Shown piece after piece: positions 26,247 to 37,685 of a stretch of 64,000 nucleotides of DNA (position 1 is the first letter of the stretch; every line of letters starts with the position of its first letter). A program made the translations under genes and the position numbers. The notes beneath the pieces were generated by a model. The model did no database searches. It was not told the DNA's origin and worked only from the letters and a program-made list of their open reading frames with translations. This stretch comes from Brassica napus (Eukaryota; Streptophyta; Magnoliopsida; Brassicales; Brassicaceae), in the NCBI RefSeq assembly GCF_020379485.1, contig NW_026014878.1:1-64000 (forward strand). Reading direction: 5' to 3'.

Positions 26247-26797
26247 TATCACTTTTAGGATTGAGTAGAGTAATCTGAGTGAATAAGAAAGACTAGAAGT
26301 GATTTAGAAGAGATTTGAGTATAAAATGAGATTAAGAGTCTAGTATAGAACCATTGAGAGACAAAGAGACTAAGAGAGACTCATAACTTTCTTACTTTGA
26401 TTAATGACATGAGTTTACAATATATAGAGAGGCGACATTAGAGACTAGGGTTTAGGAAACTACACTATTACAAGGGATAAGCTTTTGCTTTAATTCAAAT
26501 GATCCAATAAGCTTCCTCCTTAAGGATAAGGTTCCTTTTGCTTTATGCCAACCGCGGACAGGCTGTCATGTGCGCTCCCTTCTTCCTTTTGCAACAGTCT
26601 GATCAGATAAGGTTAAGCAAGGCTTCTTCTCAACACACAAAGTTACCTAAGTAACTTTGGTTCACCGAGGTCAAGTTACCTTGCCCAATCTGTACGGCCT
26701 AGTACGGCTTCTGTACGGCCTTGCCCAATCCTCTCCTAACTCCATTTCCCTTAGCTCCTCAAGTCATCTCTCCTCATATACTGAACTCATCTTAACA
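26247..26797 (-). repeat. 3' LTR of copia D
   Basis: 551 bp. TATA-type sequence at 26418-26427. Inverted repeat AAAGTTAC-CTAA-GTAACTTT at 26639-26658. Three GTAC cores at 26691-26720. Confidence 0.96.
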
Positions 26798-26937
26798 CTC
26801 CCCCTCAAGCTTAGCTTTGTGAAAGTCTAAGCTTGGACAGCCATGAGATCTTCCTCATTAAAAACCTCACTAAGGAAAACCCATTGGGATAAAACCTTAA
26901 TGAGGGAAAAAGAGTAAAGATCTCACAGCTAAGGGGA
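26798..26937 (-). other. Polypurine tract and two conserved hairpins of copia D
   Basis: PPT at 26798-26805, stem at 26806-26814 with 26827-26835 (CAAGCTTAG/CTAAGCTTG). The longer hairpin at 26853-26905 has outer arms CCTCATTAA/TTAATGAGG that are perfectly complementary, and an inner TAAGG/CCTTA pair. Confidence 0.78.
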
Positions 26938-29900
26938 TCAGCTCCTTCTCTTCCCAAGATCTATGAGTCCCAATCTAATGTGAATGGACTCCATAGTCTT
27001 TTGTCTTGCTGCCTTGGTGAACACATCAGCCAACTGATCTTCACTTCTCGTATAGCAAGGTAAGATCACTCCAAGCACAATCATCTGTCTCACCTTGTGG
27101 CAATCAACCTCAATGTGCTTGGTTCTCTCATGGAACACCGAGTTGGATGCAATGTGAATGGCAGCTTGATTGTCACAATGCATTGTCATTGGAGTGGCTT
27201 GATCAATCTCCAAGTGCTTCAAGATGCCTTTGATCCATACCAACTCGTTTGTAAGTTTCAGCATGGCTCTATACTCAGCTTCAGCACTTGAACATGACAC
27301 CACCTTCTGCTTCTTGCTTTTCCAAGTCACCAAGTTGCCTCCAATGAATGTGCAATAGCCGGTTGTTGATCTCCTGTCGGCTCTATCTCCTGCCCAATCA
27401 GCATCACAATAGCCCACCACTTCTGTGCTTCCATTGCACCCCATCCATACTCCTTGATCCGGCGAGCCATTTAGATACATCAGCAGTCTCTCCACCATAC
27501 GCCAGTGATGTTCCTTGGGAAGCTGCATGTGTTGGCTCACCTGATTCACAGCAAAACATATATCAGGCCTTGTAATGGTAAGGTAAATCAATTTGCCAAC
27601 AAGTGTTCTATAGAGTTTAGGATCATGAAATGGCTTGCTGTCTTCAATCTCCCCCTCTCTTGGTACTTTGTAGCCATCCTCCATTGGCATCCTTGCTGTC
27701 TTGCCTCCATAAGCACCTGCACCTTTCAAAAGATCAAGTGTATACTTCCTTTGGGACATGAACAAACCTTCCTTGGATCTACAAATCTCAATTCCAAGAA
27801 AGTATTTCATTTCTCCCAAGTCTTTGATTTCAAACATAGACTTTAGAAACTCCTTGGTTGCTTTGATACCTTCCTTATCACTCCCAGTGATAATGATATC
27901 ATCCACATACACAAGGAGAGCAACCATACCTGAGGGTGTCGTGAGTGTAAAGAGAGTGTGATCCAACTCTGACTTCTTGAAGCCTCGGCCGTTTAAAGTT
28001 GTGCTCAACTTGTTATACCAAGCTCTTGGTGATTGCTTCAACCCATAAATAGCTTTCTTTAGCCTCAGTACATTCCCTCTCTTCACTAGATGTTCCAGAC
28101 CTGATGGAGGATACATATAGACTTCATCCTCAAGTTCTCCTTGTAGAAATGCATTCTTTACATCCATTTGCCATAATCCCCATCCAAGGTTCACAGCCAA
28201 GCTTAAAATAATCCTAATGGTGTGTAGCTTGGCCACTGGTGCAAATGTTTCAATGTAATCCTCTCCATATGTCTGAGTGAACCCTCTTGCTACTAGTCTA
28301 GTCTTCTTCCTCTCAATCGACCCATCAGCCTTGTACTTGATTGTAAAGATCCATCTACTAGACACAGCTTTCTTCCCTTTTGGTAGTTCACTCTCATACC
28401 ATGTATCATTCTTTATCATAGCTCCTGCCTCAGCTCCTACTGATTCCTTCCATTCCTTATCCTCCATTGCCTCTTCATAGCTCCTTGGAATGTGATTCTC
28501 ATCCAAGTTTACCATGAATGCGCAATGTGCTTCTGGATATTGAGCAAACGAACACACGGCCTGAGTAGGATGCTTCACAGCTTGGGCATTGTAGTACACT
28601 CTTGTGTTTACCCAACTGGAAGGATCCTTTCTCAGCCTTGTACTTCTTCTCAATACTGGCCCTTCTTGCGCCATCTCTTGTTCTTCTTCTTGTGGCAGCA
28701 CACTTGTTTCAGATCTTTCTTCTCCTAGCTGACTTGCTTCAGCTCCTTCTTCCCTTAGCTGACTCTCTTCAGCTCCTTCTTCTTGATCATTTGATTCCAC
28801 AGCTTGATCATGAGAGCCAGAACTCTCTTCTCTAGTTCTTGTTTCATTCCCCCCCTCATGCTCAAGGTTGGAAGTCTGATGATCCGGGACTGTGGTAGTA
28901 CTTCTCCCCTCTTGATGTCCTTGATTCATGTTGATTCCAAGGCCTTCTAGGATAATCCTCAAGGTTTCAGCTCTATCAGAGGTAAGATCCTTCAAGTCTT
29001 CTTGAATCTGTTCCTCATAATATCCTTTCTCTTCAACAAACTTCACTTCTCTAGATACTAACACTCTCCTTGTGTTAGGATCATAGCACTTGTATCCTTT
29101 CTGACTTGATGAGTATCCAATGAACATTGCCTTTGAACTCTTAGCTTCTAGCTTGTTTCTTATCTCTCCAGGCACCATCACAAAACACAAACACCCAAAG
29201 ACCTTCATATGCTCGAGAGAAGGCTTGTACTGATTCAGTACCTCAAATGGTGATTGTCCTTGAAGGATCAGAGTTGGTGTCCTGTTGATGAGATAACACG
29301 CCGTAGCAACAGCATCACTCCAAAACTTCTTAGGCACATTGGATTGAAACATCATGGACCTGGCTACTTCCATCAAATGCCTGTTCTTCCTCTCAGCCAC
29401 ACCATTCTGTTGTGGGGTATAGGGACAGCTTGTCTGATGAAGGATTCCATGCTGAGATAGGTGTAGTTTGAATGCTTGTCCCGTGTACTCTCCTCCATTA
29501 TCTGACCTGAAAATCTTTATCTTGGCATTGTAATGGTTAGTCACATAGGATTGAAAGTTTTTAAATGCATCAAGTACCCTATCTTTGGTTGGAATTAAGG
29601 TTAACCAGGTGTATTTGGATTTTTCATCAATGAAAGTTACATAATACTTATGGTTTTCTCTAGATAGGCAGGGTGCAGTCCAAACATCAGAATGAATAAG
29701 ATCAAAACATTTTTCATAAACAGTAGTAGACTTGGTAAAGACAGTTCTACAATGCTTGCCTAAAATGCAAGCTTCACACTCATTATTCTCAAAGGAAACA
29801 CCTGGCAACATCAGTTTTAAAGCCTTATTATGAGGGTGTCCTAATCTAGCATGCCACAATGCATTTTTACTTAAACCAGAACTAGAAACAGAAGTAAACG

Positions 29901-31491
29901 AGCAGCTATATCTAGAAACAGGAGTGAGATCTTCAAGTAAATATAGCTCTCCTTTAGTCACTCCCTTTCCGATCATCTTGCTGCTTTTAATATCCTGAAA
30001 CTTAACATCATTAGGACTGAATATAACATTGCATTGCAAATCAGTAGCACACTTCTTAACAGATAACAAGTTTGATGTGAATTCAGGCATATAAAAAGCT
30101 TTAGTTTCCTTATTAAACAGTTTAAGACTTCCTATTCCTCTAATAGGAATCTTATCTCCATTAGCAATCATTACATTTCCATTCATTGGCACAATGTTTT
30201 TAATCAAGCTAGTATCACTTATCATATGATGAGATGCACCTGAATCAATCACTAATGGCTTAATGTCATGAGAACTAGCAATATGCGCAAGGATACTAGA
30301 TGGTTTGAATGCATGATCATTTCTAGCAAGGTTTGCAATCCTAGATTGATTTACCATTTCTATCAAGCTCTCATGCATCCTATCAGTTCTAGTTAGATTC
30401 TCATAGTTCTCTACCATCCTAGCACCAAAAGAATACCCAAAGATGTTACCATTCTCCTTGAACATCTTAATGAGAGCATCAAGGTCGGATCTCCTTAGAT
30501 ACTCTTGGTCATTGTTCCCACGGTTGCTTGGTGCCCCGGTGTAGGCAGTAAGAGACTTCCCATCCCCTGCCTCACGCCCATCTATCTCCTTTCCTTTGCT
30601 TGTACCAGCTCCACCCGTTCCATCTGATGCATTAGCCCTTGCTTCACGGTCCTTCATGAACTTTGCCGGCTTGAGGTGTGGGTGAAGGATCCAGCATTGG
30701 CTCTTCTTGTGGCCATGCTTCTTGCAGTGATCACAGTTCCCATTGAACCTCCTCTCCTCAAACTTCCCATGCACAGCAACCTTGTTTGCTTGCGGAGCTT
30801 CACTCCCCTCCTCTTGAGTTGCTTGGCTTGCAAGGGAAAGGTCTCCCTTCTTTGTAAACAGCCCAATGGAGCCTTGCTCCTTCTGAATCCGTGCACACAC
30901 ATCCTCAAGATCAGGTAGATTGTCCTCCCTAAGCAGGTGCTGGATGAGACCGTTGTAAGCCGGGTTCAGCGTGAGGAGTAGCCCAAAGACCTTGTCTTGC
31001 TCTCTCCTCTTGTTAAGCTCATCAGCATCCGTTGTGCTTGGCCTAAGCATCTCCATCTCGGACCAGAGACTCCTGAATCTCCCTAGATGCTTGGTGAACT
31101 CCATGTCTTCTTGTACAAGGTTGTTGATGGCTTGCTTCACTTCAAACACTCGGCTTAGGTTTGAAGTGTTGCCATACACCTTCTTCAAGGTATCCCACAG
31201 CTCTTTAGCAGACTCACAGTAGCTGTATGCATCCAGAATAGCCGGCTCAAGGGACGCATGGAGCACTGACATCACCAACATGTCCTCTTGATGCCACTTC
31301 TCTTCTGCCTTGCTTGCCGCTTCATCTTCAGCCTCTCCTTGGGTGATGAGCTTTGGAGCTTCTCCTGGTGTGATGTGCTTCCAAAGCCCCTTGCTTCCCA
31401 CTGTGGTTCTCACCATCCGAGACCACACCAAGTAGTTGTTTCCCTTGAAACAAACCGCCACCTTCATGTTCATGTTCATCCCACTCTCCAT
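26938..31491 (-). CDS. Copia D gag-pol polyprotein, intact
   Basis: A single frame of 1517 codons encodes everything the element needs to copy itself into DNA and integrate. Approximate residues: gag domain 60-180; CCHC zinc knuckle 253-266 (CDHCKKHGHKKSQC), which binds the RNA genome; aspartic protease with DSGAS at 416-420, which cuts the polyprotein; pre-integrase zinc region with CEACILGKHC near 590; integrase core with D (FDLIHSDVW), D (FRSDNGGEY) and E (NGVAERKN); reverse transcriptase with YVDD at 1196-1199; RNase H from about 1359 with CDADW and SSAEAEY. No catalytic residue I looked for is missing. The start MESGMNMNMKVAV aligns with starts in B and C. I cannot name the copia lineage with confidence. 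Confidence 0.96.
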   Translation of the reverse strand: MESGMNMNMKVAVCFKGNNYLVWSRMVRTTVGSKGLWKHITPGEAPKLITQGEAEDEAASKAEEKWHQEDMLVMSVLHASLEPAILDAYSYCESAKELWDTLKKVYGNTSNLSRVFEVKQAINNLVQEDMEFTKHLGRFRSLWSEMEMLRPSTTDADELNKRREQDKVFGLLLTLNPAYNGLIQHLLREDNLPDLEDVCARIQKEQGSIGLFTKKGDLSLASQATQEEGSEAPQANKVAVHGKFEERRFNGNCDHCKKHGHKKSQCWILHPHLKPAKFMKDREARANASDGTGGAGTSKGKEIDGREAGDGKSLTAYTGAPSNRGNNDQEYLRRSDLDALIKMFKENGNIFGYSFGARMVENYENLTRTDRMHESLIEMVNQSRIANLARNDHAFKPSSILAHIASSHDIKPLVIDSGASHHMISDTSLIKNIVPMNGNVMIANGDKIPIRGIGSLKLFNKETKAFYMPEFTSNLLSVKKCATDLQCNVIFSPNDVKFQDIKSSKMIGKGVTKGELYLLEDLTPVSRYSCSFTSVSSSGLSKNALWHARLGHPHNKALKLMLPGVSFENNECEACILGKHCRTVFTKSTTVYEKCFDLIHSDVWTAPCLSRENHKYYVTFIDEKSKYTWLTLIPTKDRVLDAFKNFQSYVTNHYNAKIKIFRSDNGGEYTGQAFKLHLSQHGILHQTSCPYTPQQNGVAERKNRHLMEVARSMMFQSNVPKKFWSDAVATACYLINRTPTLILQGQSPFEVLNQYKPSLEHMKVFGCLCFVMVPGEIRNKLEAKSSKAMFIGYSSSQKGYKCYDPNTRRVLVSREVKFVEEKGYYEEQIQEDLKDLTSDRAETLRIILEGLGINMNQGHQEGRSTTTVPDHQTSNLEHEGGNETRTREESSGSHDQAVESNDQEEGAEESQLREEGAEASQLGEERSETSVLPQEEEQEMAQEGPVLRRSTRLRKDPSSWVNTRVYYNAQAVKHPTQAVCSFAQYPEAHCAFMVNLDENHIPRSYEEAMEDKEWKESVGAEAGAMIKNDTWYESELPKGKKAVSSRWIFTIKYKADGSIERKKTRLVARGFTQTYGEDYIETFAPVAKLHTIRIILSLAVNLGWGLWQMDVKNAFLQGELEDEVYMYPPSGLEHLVKRGNVLRLKKAIYGLKQSPRAWYNKLSTTLNGRGFKKSELDHTLFTLTTPSGMVALLVYVDDIIITGSDKEGIKATKEFLKSMFEIKDLGEMKYFLGIEICRSKEGLFMSQRKYTLDLLKGAGAYGGKTARMPMEDGYKVPREGEIEDSKPFHDPKLYRTLVGKLIYLTITRPDICFAVNQVSQHMQLPKEHHWRMVERLLMYLNGSPDQGVWMGCNGSTEVVGYCDADWAGDRADRRSTTGYCTFIGGNLVTWKSKKQKVVSCSSAEAEYRAMLKLTNELVWIKGILKHLEIDQATPMTMHCDNQAAIHIASNSVFHERTKHIEVDCHKVRQMIVLGVILPCYTRSEDQLADVFTKAARQKTMESIHIRLGLIDLGKRRS

Positions 31492-31706
31492 GTTGAATGT
31501 AGAACCCTTTAGACTTCAATAACTTTCTCTTGAGGTAACTGTCTTGAGCGAACACTAGCAGCTTCAAACAACCAATATAACTCAGAAAGACTACCCAGAA
31601 CCGCTTAAGAACACAAGAACACCAAACTGTTTCTTCAAAGTTTCAACCTTGAATCTTCAAAGAACCCAACGAAACCAAGTTCTCTAGGAACCTGGCTCTG
31701 ATACCA
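31492..31706 (-). other. Leader and primer-binding site of copia D
   Basis: PBS TGGTATCAGAGCC on the minus strand at 31694-31706, directly after the LTR. About 200 bases of untranslated leader follow, with no supported gene. Confidence 0.86.
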
Positions 31707-32257
31707 TATCACTTTTAGGATTGAGTAGAGTAATCTGAGTGAATAAGAAAGACTAGAAGTGATTTAGAAGAGATTTGAGTATAAAATGAGATTAAGAGTC
31801 TAGTATAGAACCATTGAGAGACAAAGAGACTAAGAGAGACTCATAACTTTCTTACTTTGATTAATGACATGAGTTTACAATATATAGAGAGGCGACATTA
31901 GAGACTAGGGTTTAGGAAACTACACTATTACAAGGGATAAGCTTTTGCTTTAATTCAAATGATCCAATAAGCTTCCTCCTTAAGGATAAGGTTCCTTTTG
32001 CTTTATGCCAACCGCGGACAGGCTGTCATGTGCGCTCCCTTCTTCCTTTTGCAACAGTCTGATCAGATAAGGTTAAGCAAGGCTTCTTCTCAACACACAA
32101 AGTTACCTAAGTAACTTTGGTTCACCGAGGTCAAGTTACCTTGCCCAATCTGTACGGCCTAGTACGGCTTCTGTACGGCCTTGCCCAATCCTCTCCTAAC
32201 TCCATTTCCCTTAGCTCCTCAAGTCATCTCTCCTCATATACTGAACTCATCTTAACA
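31707..32257 (-). repeat. 5' LTR of copia D
   Basis: 551 bp, same sequence as 26247-26797 by eye. It drives the 31491-26938 transcript; TATA-type sequence at 31878-31887. Confidence 0.96.
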
Positions 32258-35200
32258 GGTTCTCTCATGGAACACCGAGTTGGAGGCAATGTGGATGGCA
32301 GCTTGGTTATCACAATGCATTGTCATTGGCGTGGCTTGATCAATCTCCAAATGCTTCAAGATGCCCTTGATCCACACCAGCTCGTTGGTCAGCTTCAGCA
32401 TAGCTCTATACTCAGCTTCTGCACTTGAGCAAGACACCACCTTCTGCTTCTTACTCTTCCAAGTAACCAAGTTGCCTCCAATGAATGTGCAATAGCCTGT
32501 GGTTGATCTCCTGTCTGCTCTATCACCAGCCCAATCCGCATCACAGTATCCAACCACTTCAGTGCTCCCATTGCAACCCATCCATACTCCTTGATCAGGT
32601 GAGCCGTTGAGATACATCAGGATTCTCTCCACCATGCGCCAGTGATGCTCCTTAGGCACTTGCATGTGTTGACTCACCTGATTCACAGCAAAACAAATGT
32701 CAGGTCTAGTTATGGTAAGATAAATCAATTTGCCAACTAGTTTTCTATAGAGTTTAGGATCCTGATAAGGTTTGCTGTCTTCAATCTCCCCCTCTCGTGG
32801 GACTTTGTAGCCATCCTCCATAGGCATACTTGCTGTCTTGCCTCCATAAGCACCTGCACCTTTCAAAAGATCAAGTGTATATTTCCTTTGGGACATAAAC
32901 AAACCTTCCTTGGATCTACATATCTCAATTCCAAGGAAGTATTTCATTTCTCCCAAGTCTTTAATCTCAAACATGGATTTAAGGAACTCCTTGGTTGCTG
33001 TGATACCTTCCTTATCACTTCCTGTGATAATGATATCATCAACATACACAAGGAGTGCAATCATACCTGAGGGAGTAGTGAGAGTGAAGAGGGTGTGATC
33101 TAGTTCAGACTTCTTGAAGCCTCGGCCATTCAGAGTAGTACTCAGCTTGTTGTACCAAGCTCTTGGTGATTGCTTCAGCCCATAGATAGCTTTCTTCAGT
33201 CTCAACACATTTCCTCTCTTCACCAAGTGTTCCAAGCCTGGAGGTGGATGCATATACACTTCATCCTCCAGCTCTCCTTGTAGAAATGCATTCTTCACAT
33301 CCATTTGCCATAAGCCCCATCCAAGGTTCACAGCTAAGCTCAATACAATCCGGATTGTGTGTAGTTTGGCTACTGGTGCAAAGGTCTCAATGTAATCTTC
33401 TCCATAAGTTTGAGTAAAGCCTCTTGCAACCAGTCTTGACTTCTTCCTCTCAATCTTCCCATCAGCCTTATACTTGATTGTGAAGATCCATCTACTAGTC
33501 ACAGCCTTCTTCCCTTTTGGTAACTCACTCTCATACCATGTATCATTCTTGATCATAGCTCCTGCCTCAGCTCCAACTGATTCCTTCCATTCTTTATCCA
33601 TCATTGCCTCTTCATAGCTTCTTGGTATGTAGTTCTCATCCAAGTTTACCATAAAGGCACAATGTTCTTCAGGATATTGAGCAAAGGAACACACAGCTTG
33701 AGAAGGATGCTCCACAGCTTGGGCATTGTAGTACACTCGCGTGTTTACCCAACTAGAAGGATCCTTTCTCAGCCTTGTGCTTCTCCTCAATACTGGTTGG
33801 TTCTGAACCTGCTCCTCTTGGACACTTGGTTCTGGTGCTTCAGCCTGAGCTTCTACTTCTCCTTGGCTTTGATCACCTTGATTGTGAGAGCCTGAAACAC
33901 TCTCTTCTTCTTCTTCACTCAAGCCGGCTCCATCCTGACCACCTTCTTGAGTTTCAGATTCCCTTCCCCCCTCACGATCAAGGTGAGGTGACTGATTAGC
34001 TTCAACAGGGCCCGGAGAACTCTCATGTTGGTTCCTACTCCCCACATTTGGATCCTGGTTCATCTTGATACCTAGACCTTCCAAAATCAGTCTTAAAGCT
34101 CCGGCCTTATCTGATGTTAAATCCTTTAGCTCCTCTTGATTCTTTTCTTCATAGTATCCTCTTGCTTCTATGAACTTCACATCTCTAGAGATTAGGACTC
34201 TTCTAGTTGCTGGATCATAACACTTGTATCCCTTTTGTGTTGTTGAGTAGCCAATGAACATAGCCTTAGTGCTCCTTGCATCTAGCTTGTTTCTCAACTC
34301 TCCTGGTATCAACACAAAGCATAAACATCCAAATACTCTCAAGTAATCCACTGATGGCTTGTGCTTGTTTAGAACTTCAAATGGTGCTTGATCCTTCAAC
34401 ACCTTTGTGGGAATCCTGTTGATCAAATAACAAGCAGTAGCCACAGCATCACTCCAAAACCTCTTTGGAACATTTGCTTGGAACATCAGTGACCTAGCAA
34501 CCTCCATCAAGTGTCGGTTCTTCCTCTCAGCTACCCCATTCTGTTGTGGAGTATAAGGACAGCTTGTTTGATGCAAGATCCCATGATGCTCTAGATGACT
34601 CTTGAACGCATAGCTTGTGTACTCCCCTCCATTATCTGATCTAAAAATTTTAATCTTGGCATTATAATGGTTAGTCACATAAGCTTGAAAGTTCTTAAAT
34701 GCATCTATCACTCTATCTTTTGATGGGATTAAAGTTAACCAGGTGTATTTGGATTTTTCATCAATGAATGTGACAAAGTATTTATGATTGTCTCTAGATA
34801 TGCAAGGTGCAGTCCACACATCAGAATGAATAAGATCAAAGCACTTATCATAAACACTAGTAGAGTTTGGAAATACAGTTTTACAATGCTTGCCTAAGAT
34901 GCAAGCTTCACAATCCTTATTCTCAAATAAAACACCTGGTAACATCAAGTTCAAAGCTCTACCATGAGGATGTCCTAATCTAGCATGCCACAAAGCATTT
35001 TTATTTAAACTAGAAGCAGTAGTAAACGAGCAATTGTAATTGGAAACAGGATCAAGTTCTTCAAGCAAGTACAACTCTCCTTTAGTGATTCCTTTTCCAA
35101 TCAAGTGGCTGCTCTCAATATCCTGAAACTTTACATCATTAGGACTGAATATAACATTGCAATTCAAATCAGTTGTGCATTTCTTAACAGATAGCAAGTT

Positions 35201-36643
35201 AGATGTAAATTCAGGCATGTAGAAAGCTCTAGTGTTCTTATCAAACAACTTCAAGTTTCCTATTCCTCTAATAGGGATCTTGTCCCCATTTGCAATCATA
35301 ACATGTCCACTAGTTGGTTCTATATCCTTAATCAGATTTGTATCACTAATCATGTGATGAGAAGCACCAGAATCAACAATTAATGGCTTAGTTACACTGC
35401 TAGCATTATGACACAGGTTCAAAGGTGACCTAAATGCATTTAGTTCATGATTCATCCTAGCATTTCTAGCAAAGGTGTACTCATGTCTAGCCTGTTCATT
35501 GCTTTCAACTCTATCCATCCTAGCAATATCAGTAACATAAGGAGAGGTTTCTATAGTCTTAGCTATCATGGATGCACCAAAGGAGTACCCATGAGTGTTA
35601 CCATTCTCCTTGAGCATTTTGATGAGAGCATCCATCTCGGATCTCCTGATGAAGTCCTGATCATTGCCACGGATGGTAGGAGCTCCTGAGTATGTCACCA
35701 GTGCCTTGCCATCACCCTCACGCCTCTCTCCTTCTGCTCCACGGCTAGATGATCCGGCTCCACTTGTTCCTTCAGAAGCATGAGCTTTGGCCTCCCTCTC
35801 CTTCATGAACTTCGCTGGCTTCAGATGAGGATGTAGTATCCAGCACTGGCTCTTCTTGTGTCCATGCTTCTTGCAGTGATCACAATTGCCATTGAACTTC
35901 CTATCTTCATACTTGCCGTGTGCTGCTCTGTTGGCTTGTGGTATCTCCTCATGATCAGTTTGCGCAGCATTGGCTAGGGACAAGTCTCCTTTACCACCAA
36001 ACAAGCCAATGGAGCCTTGCTCCTTTTGTATCTGAGCACACGCATCCTCCAAGTCAGGAAGCTTATCAGCCCTCAACATATGCTGAATCAACCCACTGTA
36101 GCTTGGATTCAATGTCAGCAACAACCCAAAGACCTTGTCTTGCTCTCTTCTTTCATTCAGCAGCTCCGGATCAGTTGTGCTAGGCCTCAGCATCTCCAGC
36201 TCTGACCAGAGTGTCCGGAACCTCCCCAAATGCTTAGTAAACTCCATGTCCTCCTGAGTTAGATCATTCAAAGCTTTCTTCACTTCAAAGACCCGGCTGA
36301 GGTTAGAGGTGTTTCCATACACCTTCTTCAACGTTTCCCACAGCTCCTTGGCTGTCTCACAGTAGCTGTAAGCATCAAGAATGGCTGGCTCCAATGAGCT
36401 ATGAAGAGCAGACATCACCATCATGTCCTCTTGTTGCCACTTCTCAGCTTCAGCTTCCGAGACACTCTCCTTGTCTCCTCCTTGAGTAATGAGTTTTGGA
36501 GCCTCACCAGATGTGATGTGCTTCCATAAACCCTTACTTCCCACAGCAGTCTTCACCATCCTAGACCATACTAGGTAGTTACTTCCCTTGAAAGTCACAG
36601 CAACCTTCATCTTGGAACCACTCTCCATCTTAAGCGGCTTCAC
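32258..36643 (-). pseudogene. Copia C gag-pol, main part, interrupted by D
   Basis: Open from ATG 36643 down to the D insertion, about 1460 codons. It contains gag, the CCHC knuckle, protease DSGASHHM, pre-integrase, integrase, reverse transcriptase with YVDD and most of RNase H up to HERT. The frame then runs a few codons into the D LTR and stops. No other break is visible. Two start codons, MKPLKMESGSKMKV, lie close together; the inner MESG start matches B and D and is the more likely one. Confidence 0.93.
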
Positions 36644-36902
36644 TTCAATAACTTGTAAAAGACTTGATCTTGAGACTCAGAACTACAACACCAGCTCAAA
36701 CCCTTCCGTGCCTTGTCTTTACTCTTCAAAGAACCCTCAAACAGCTAGATAAGACTCCCGGAATGAAGATGTAGCTCTCGGGATGCAGCTTCTTCCAAGA
36801 ACACTCACACCACTCTCACTTGATCTCTCAAAGTTTCAAGGTTGAATCTTCAAGAGAAAAACGCCAAGAACTCAGATTGAAATCAACCTGGCTCTGATAC
36901 CA
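36644..36902 (-). other. Leader and primer-binding site of copia C
   Basis: PBS at 36890-36902 on the minus strand, complementary to initiator methionine tRNA. The leader of about 250 bases shows no supported gene. Confidence 0.86.
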
Positions 36903-37495
36903 TATCACTTTTGAGTGATGTAAACTATAATCTGAGTTTAGATAAGAATAGAGAAGAGATTAGAGTAGATTTAAGAGATTAAGAGACTAAATGAGAATCA
37001 TTGTGCAAGTATAGAGAGATTGATTTGTTTAGAACTGTCTAATCTTTATTAAGAGATGAGGTTACATATTTATAGTCTAAGCAACAAGGGTTTTCGTAAA
37101 CCTAATCAGAGACTCTAAGCATGTGAAGTCAAATGGATAAGGCTGGCCGAGTTTGAATCCATCCAATGAAGGCTCCCACACGTTTGATGCCTTTGGGATC
37201 TTTGACTAAAGTAGCTTTTGCCTTTCCAGCTGTGCCAGTCTGTCAAGGCGCCTCTTATCCCCTTCCTCAACGGTCTGATGGATCAGATAAGCTCCCAAGA
37301 CTTTACCCGCGGCTTGCTTCATCTGGATGAGTTACTCGGGTAACTTATAGTTACCATCATGTACAGCCTTGTACGGAATGTACGGCCTTGTACGGTCCAT
37401 TCCTCCCAAGTCCATCCTAACTCCTTCATGTCTCATCTCTTCTCACTTCTCTAATCCCTTCATGCTTCTCACTTAATCATCTCCATAACTTAACA
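36903..37495 (-). repeat. 5' LTR of copia C
   Basis: 593 bp, nearly identical to 25327-25920. Ends at the duplication CCATT (37496-37500), after which B resumes. Confidence 0.95.
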
Positions 37496-37685
37496 CCATT
37501 CACATCAGGTTGGGCCTCATTGATCTTGGGAAGAGAAGGAGCTGATCCCCTTGGCTGTGAGGTCTTTACTCTTTTTCCCTTATCAAGGTTTTATCCCAAT
37601 GGGTTTTCCTTGGTAAGGTTCTTAATGAGGAAGATCTCATAGCTATCCAAGCTTAGGCTTTCACAAAGCTAAGCTTGAGGGGGAG
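37496..37685 (+). pseudogene. Copia B, last codons, 3' UTR, hairpins and polypurine tract
   Basis: Resumes B after C: the last 16 codons end with TGA at 37543-37545 after LGKRRS-type sequence. Then come the conserved long hairpin at 37579-37630 (CAAGG/CCTTG around CCCAATGGG), the PPT-proximal stem at 37648-37656 with 37669-37677, and the PPT AGGGGGAG at 37678-37685 directly before the 3' LTR. Confidence 0.88.

Larger units (their letters stand above)
26247..32257 (-). mobile_element. Ty1/copia LTR retrotransposon D, intact, inserted in copia C
   Basis: 6011 bp, reverse orientation, flanked by GGTTC (26242-26246 and 32258-32262). Both LTRs are 551 bp and look identical line by line. The element has a PBS, PPT and one uninterrupted frame of 1517 codons. 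Nested three deep (satellite, B, C, D), it must be one of the youngest insertions here. F carries an LTR of the same family. Confidence 0.97.
25327..37495 (-). mobile_element. Ty1/copia LTR retrotransposon C, inserted in copia B and split by D
   Basis: Reverse orientation, flanked by CCATT (25322-25326 and 37496-37500). LTRs of 594 and 593 bp differ by one base in an A run as far as I can see. Without D it is about 6.15 kb. The polyprotein is open on both sides of the D insertion, so C was probably coding-competent when D landed. Confidence 0.95.

Noticed and set aside
27505..28480. Frames antisense to reverse transcriptase (also in A, B, C and E)
   Set aside because: They are shadows of the strongly constrained pol frame on the other strand and recur only where pol is conserved.
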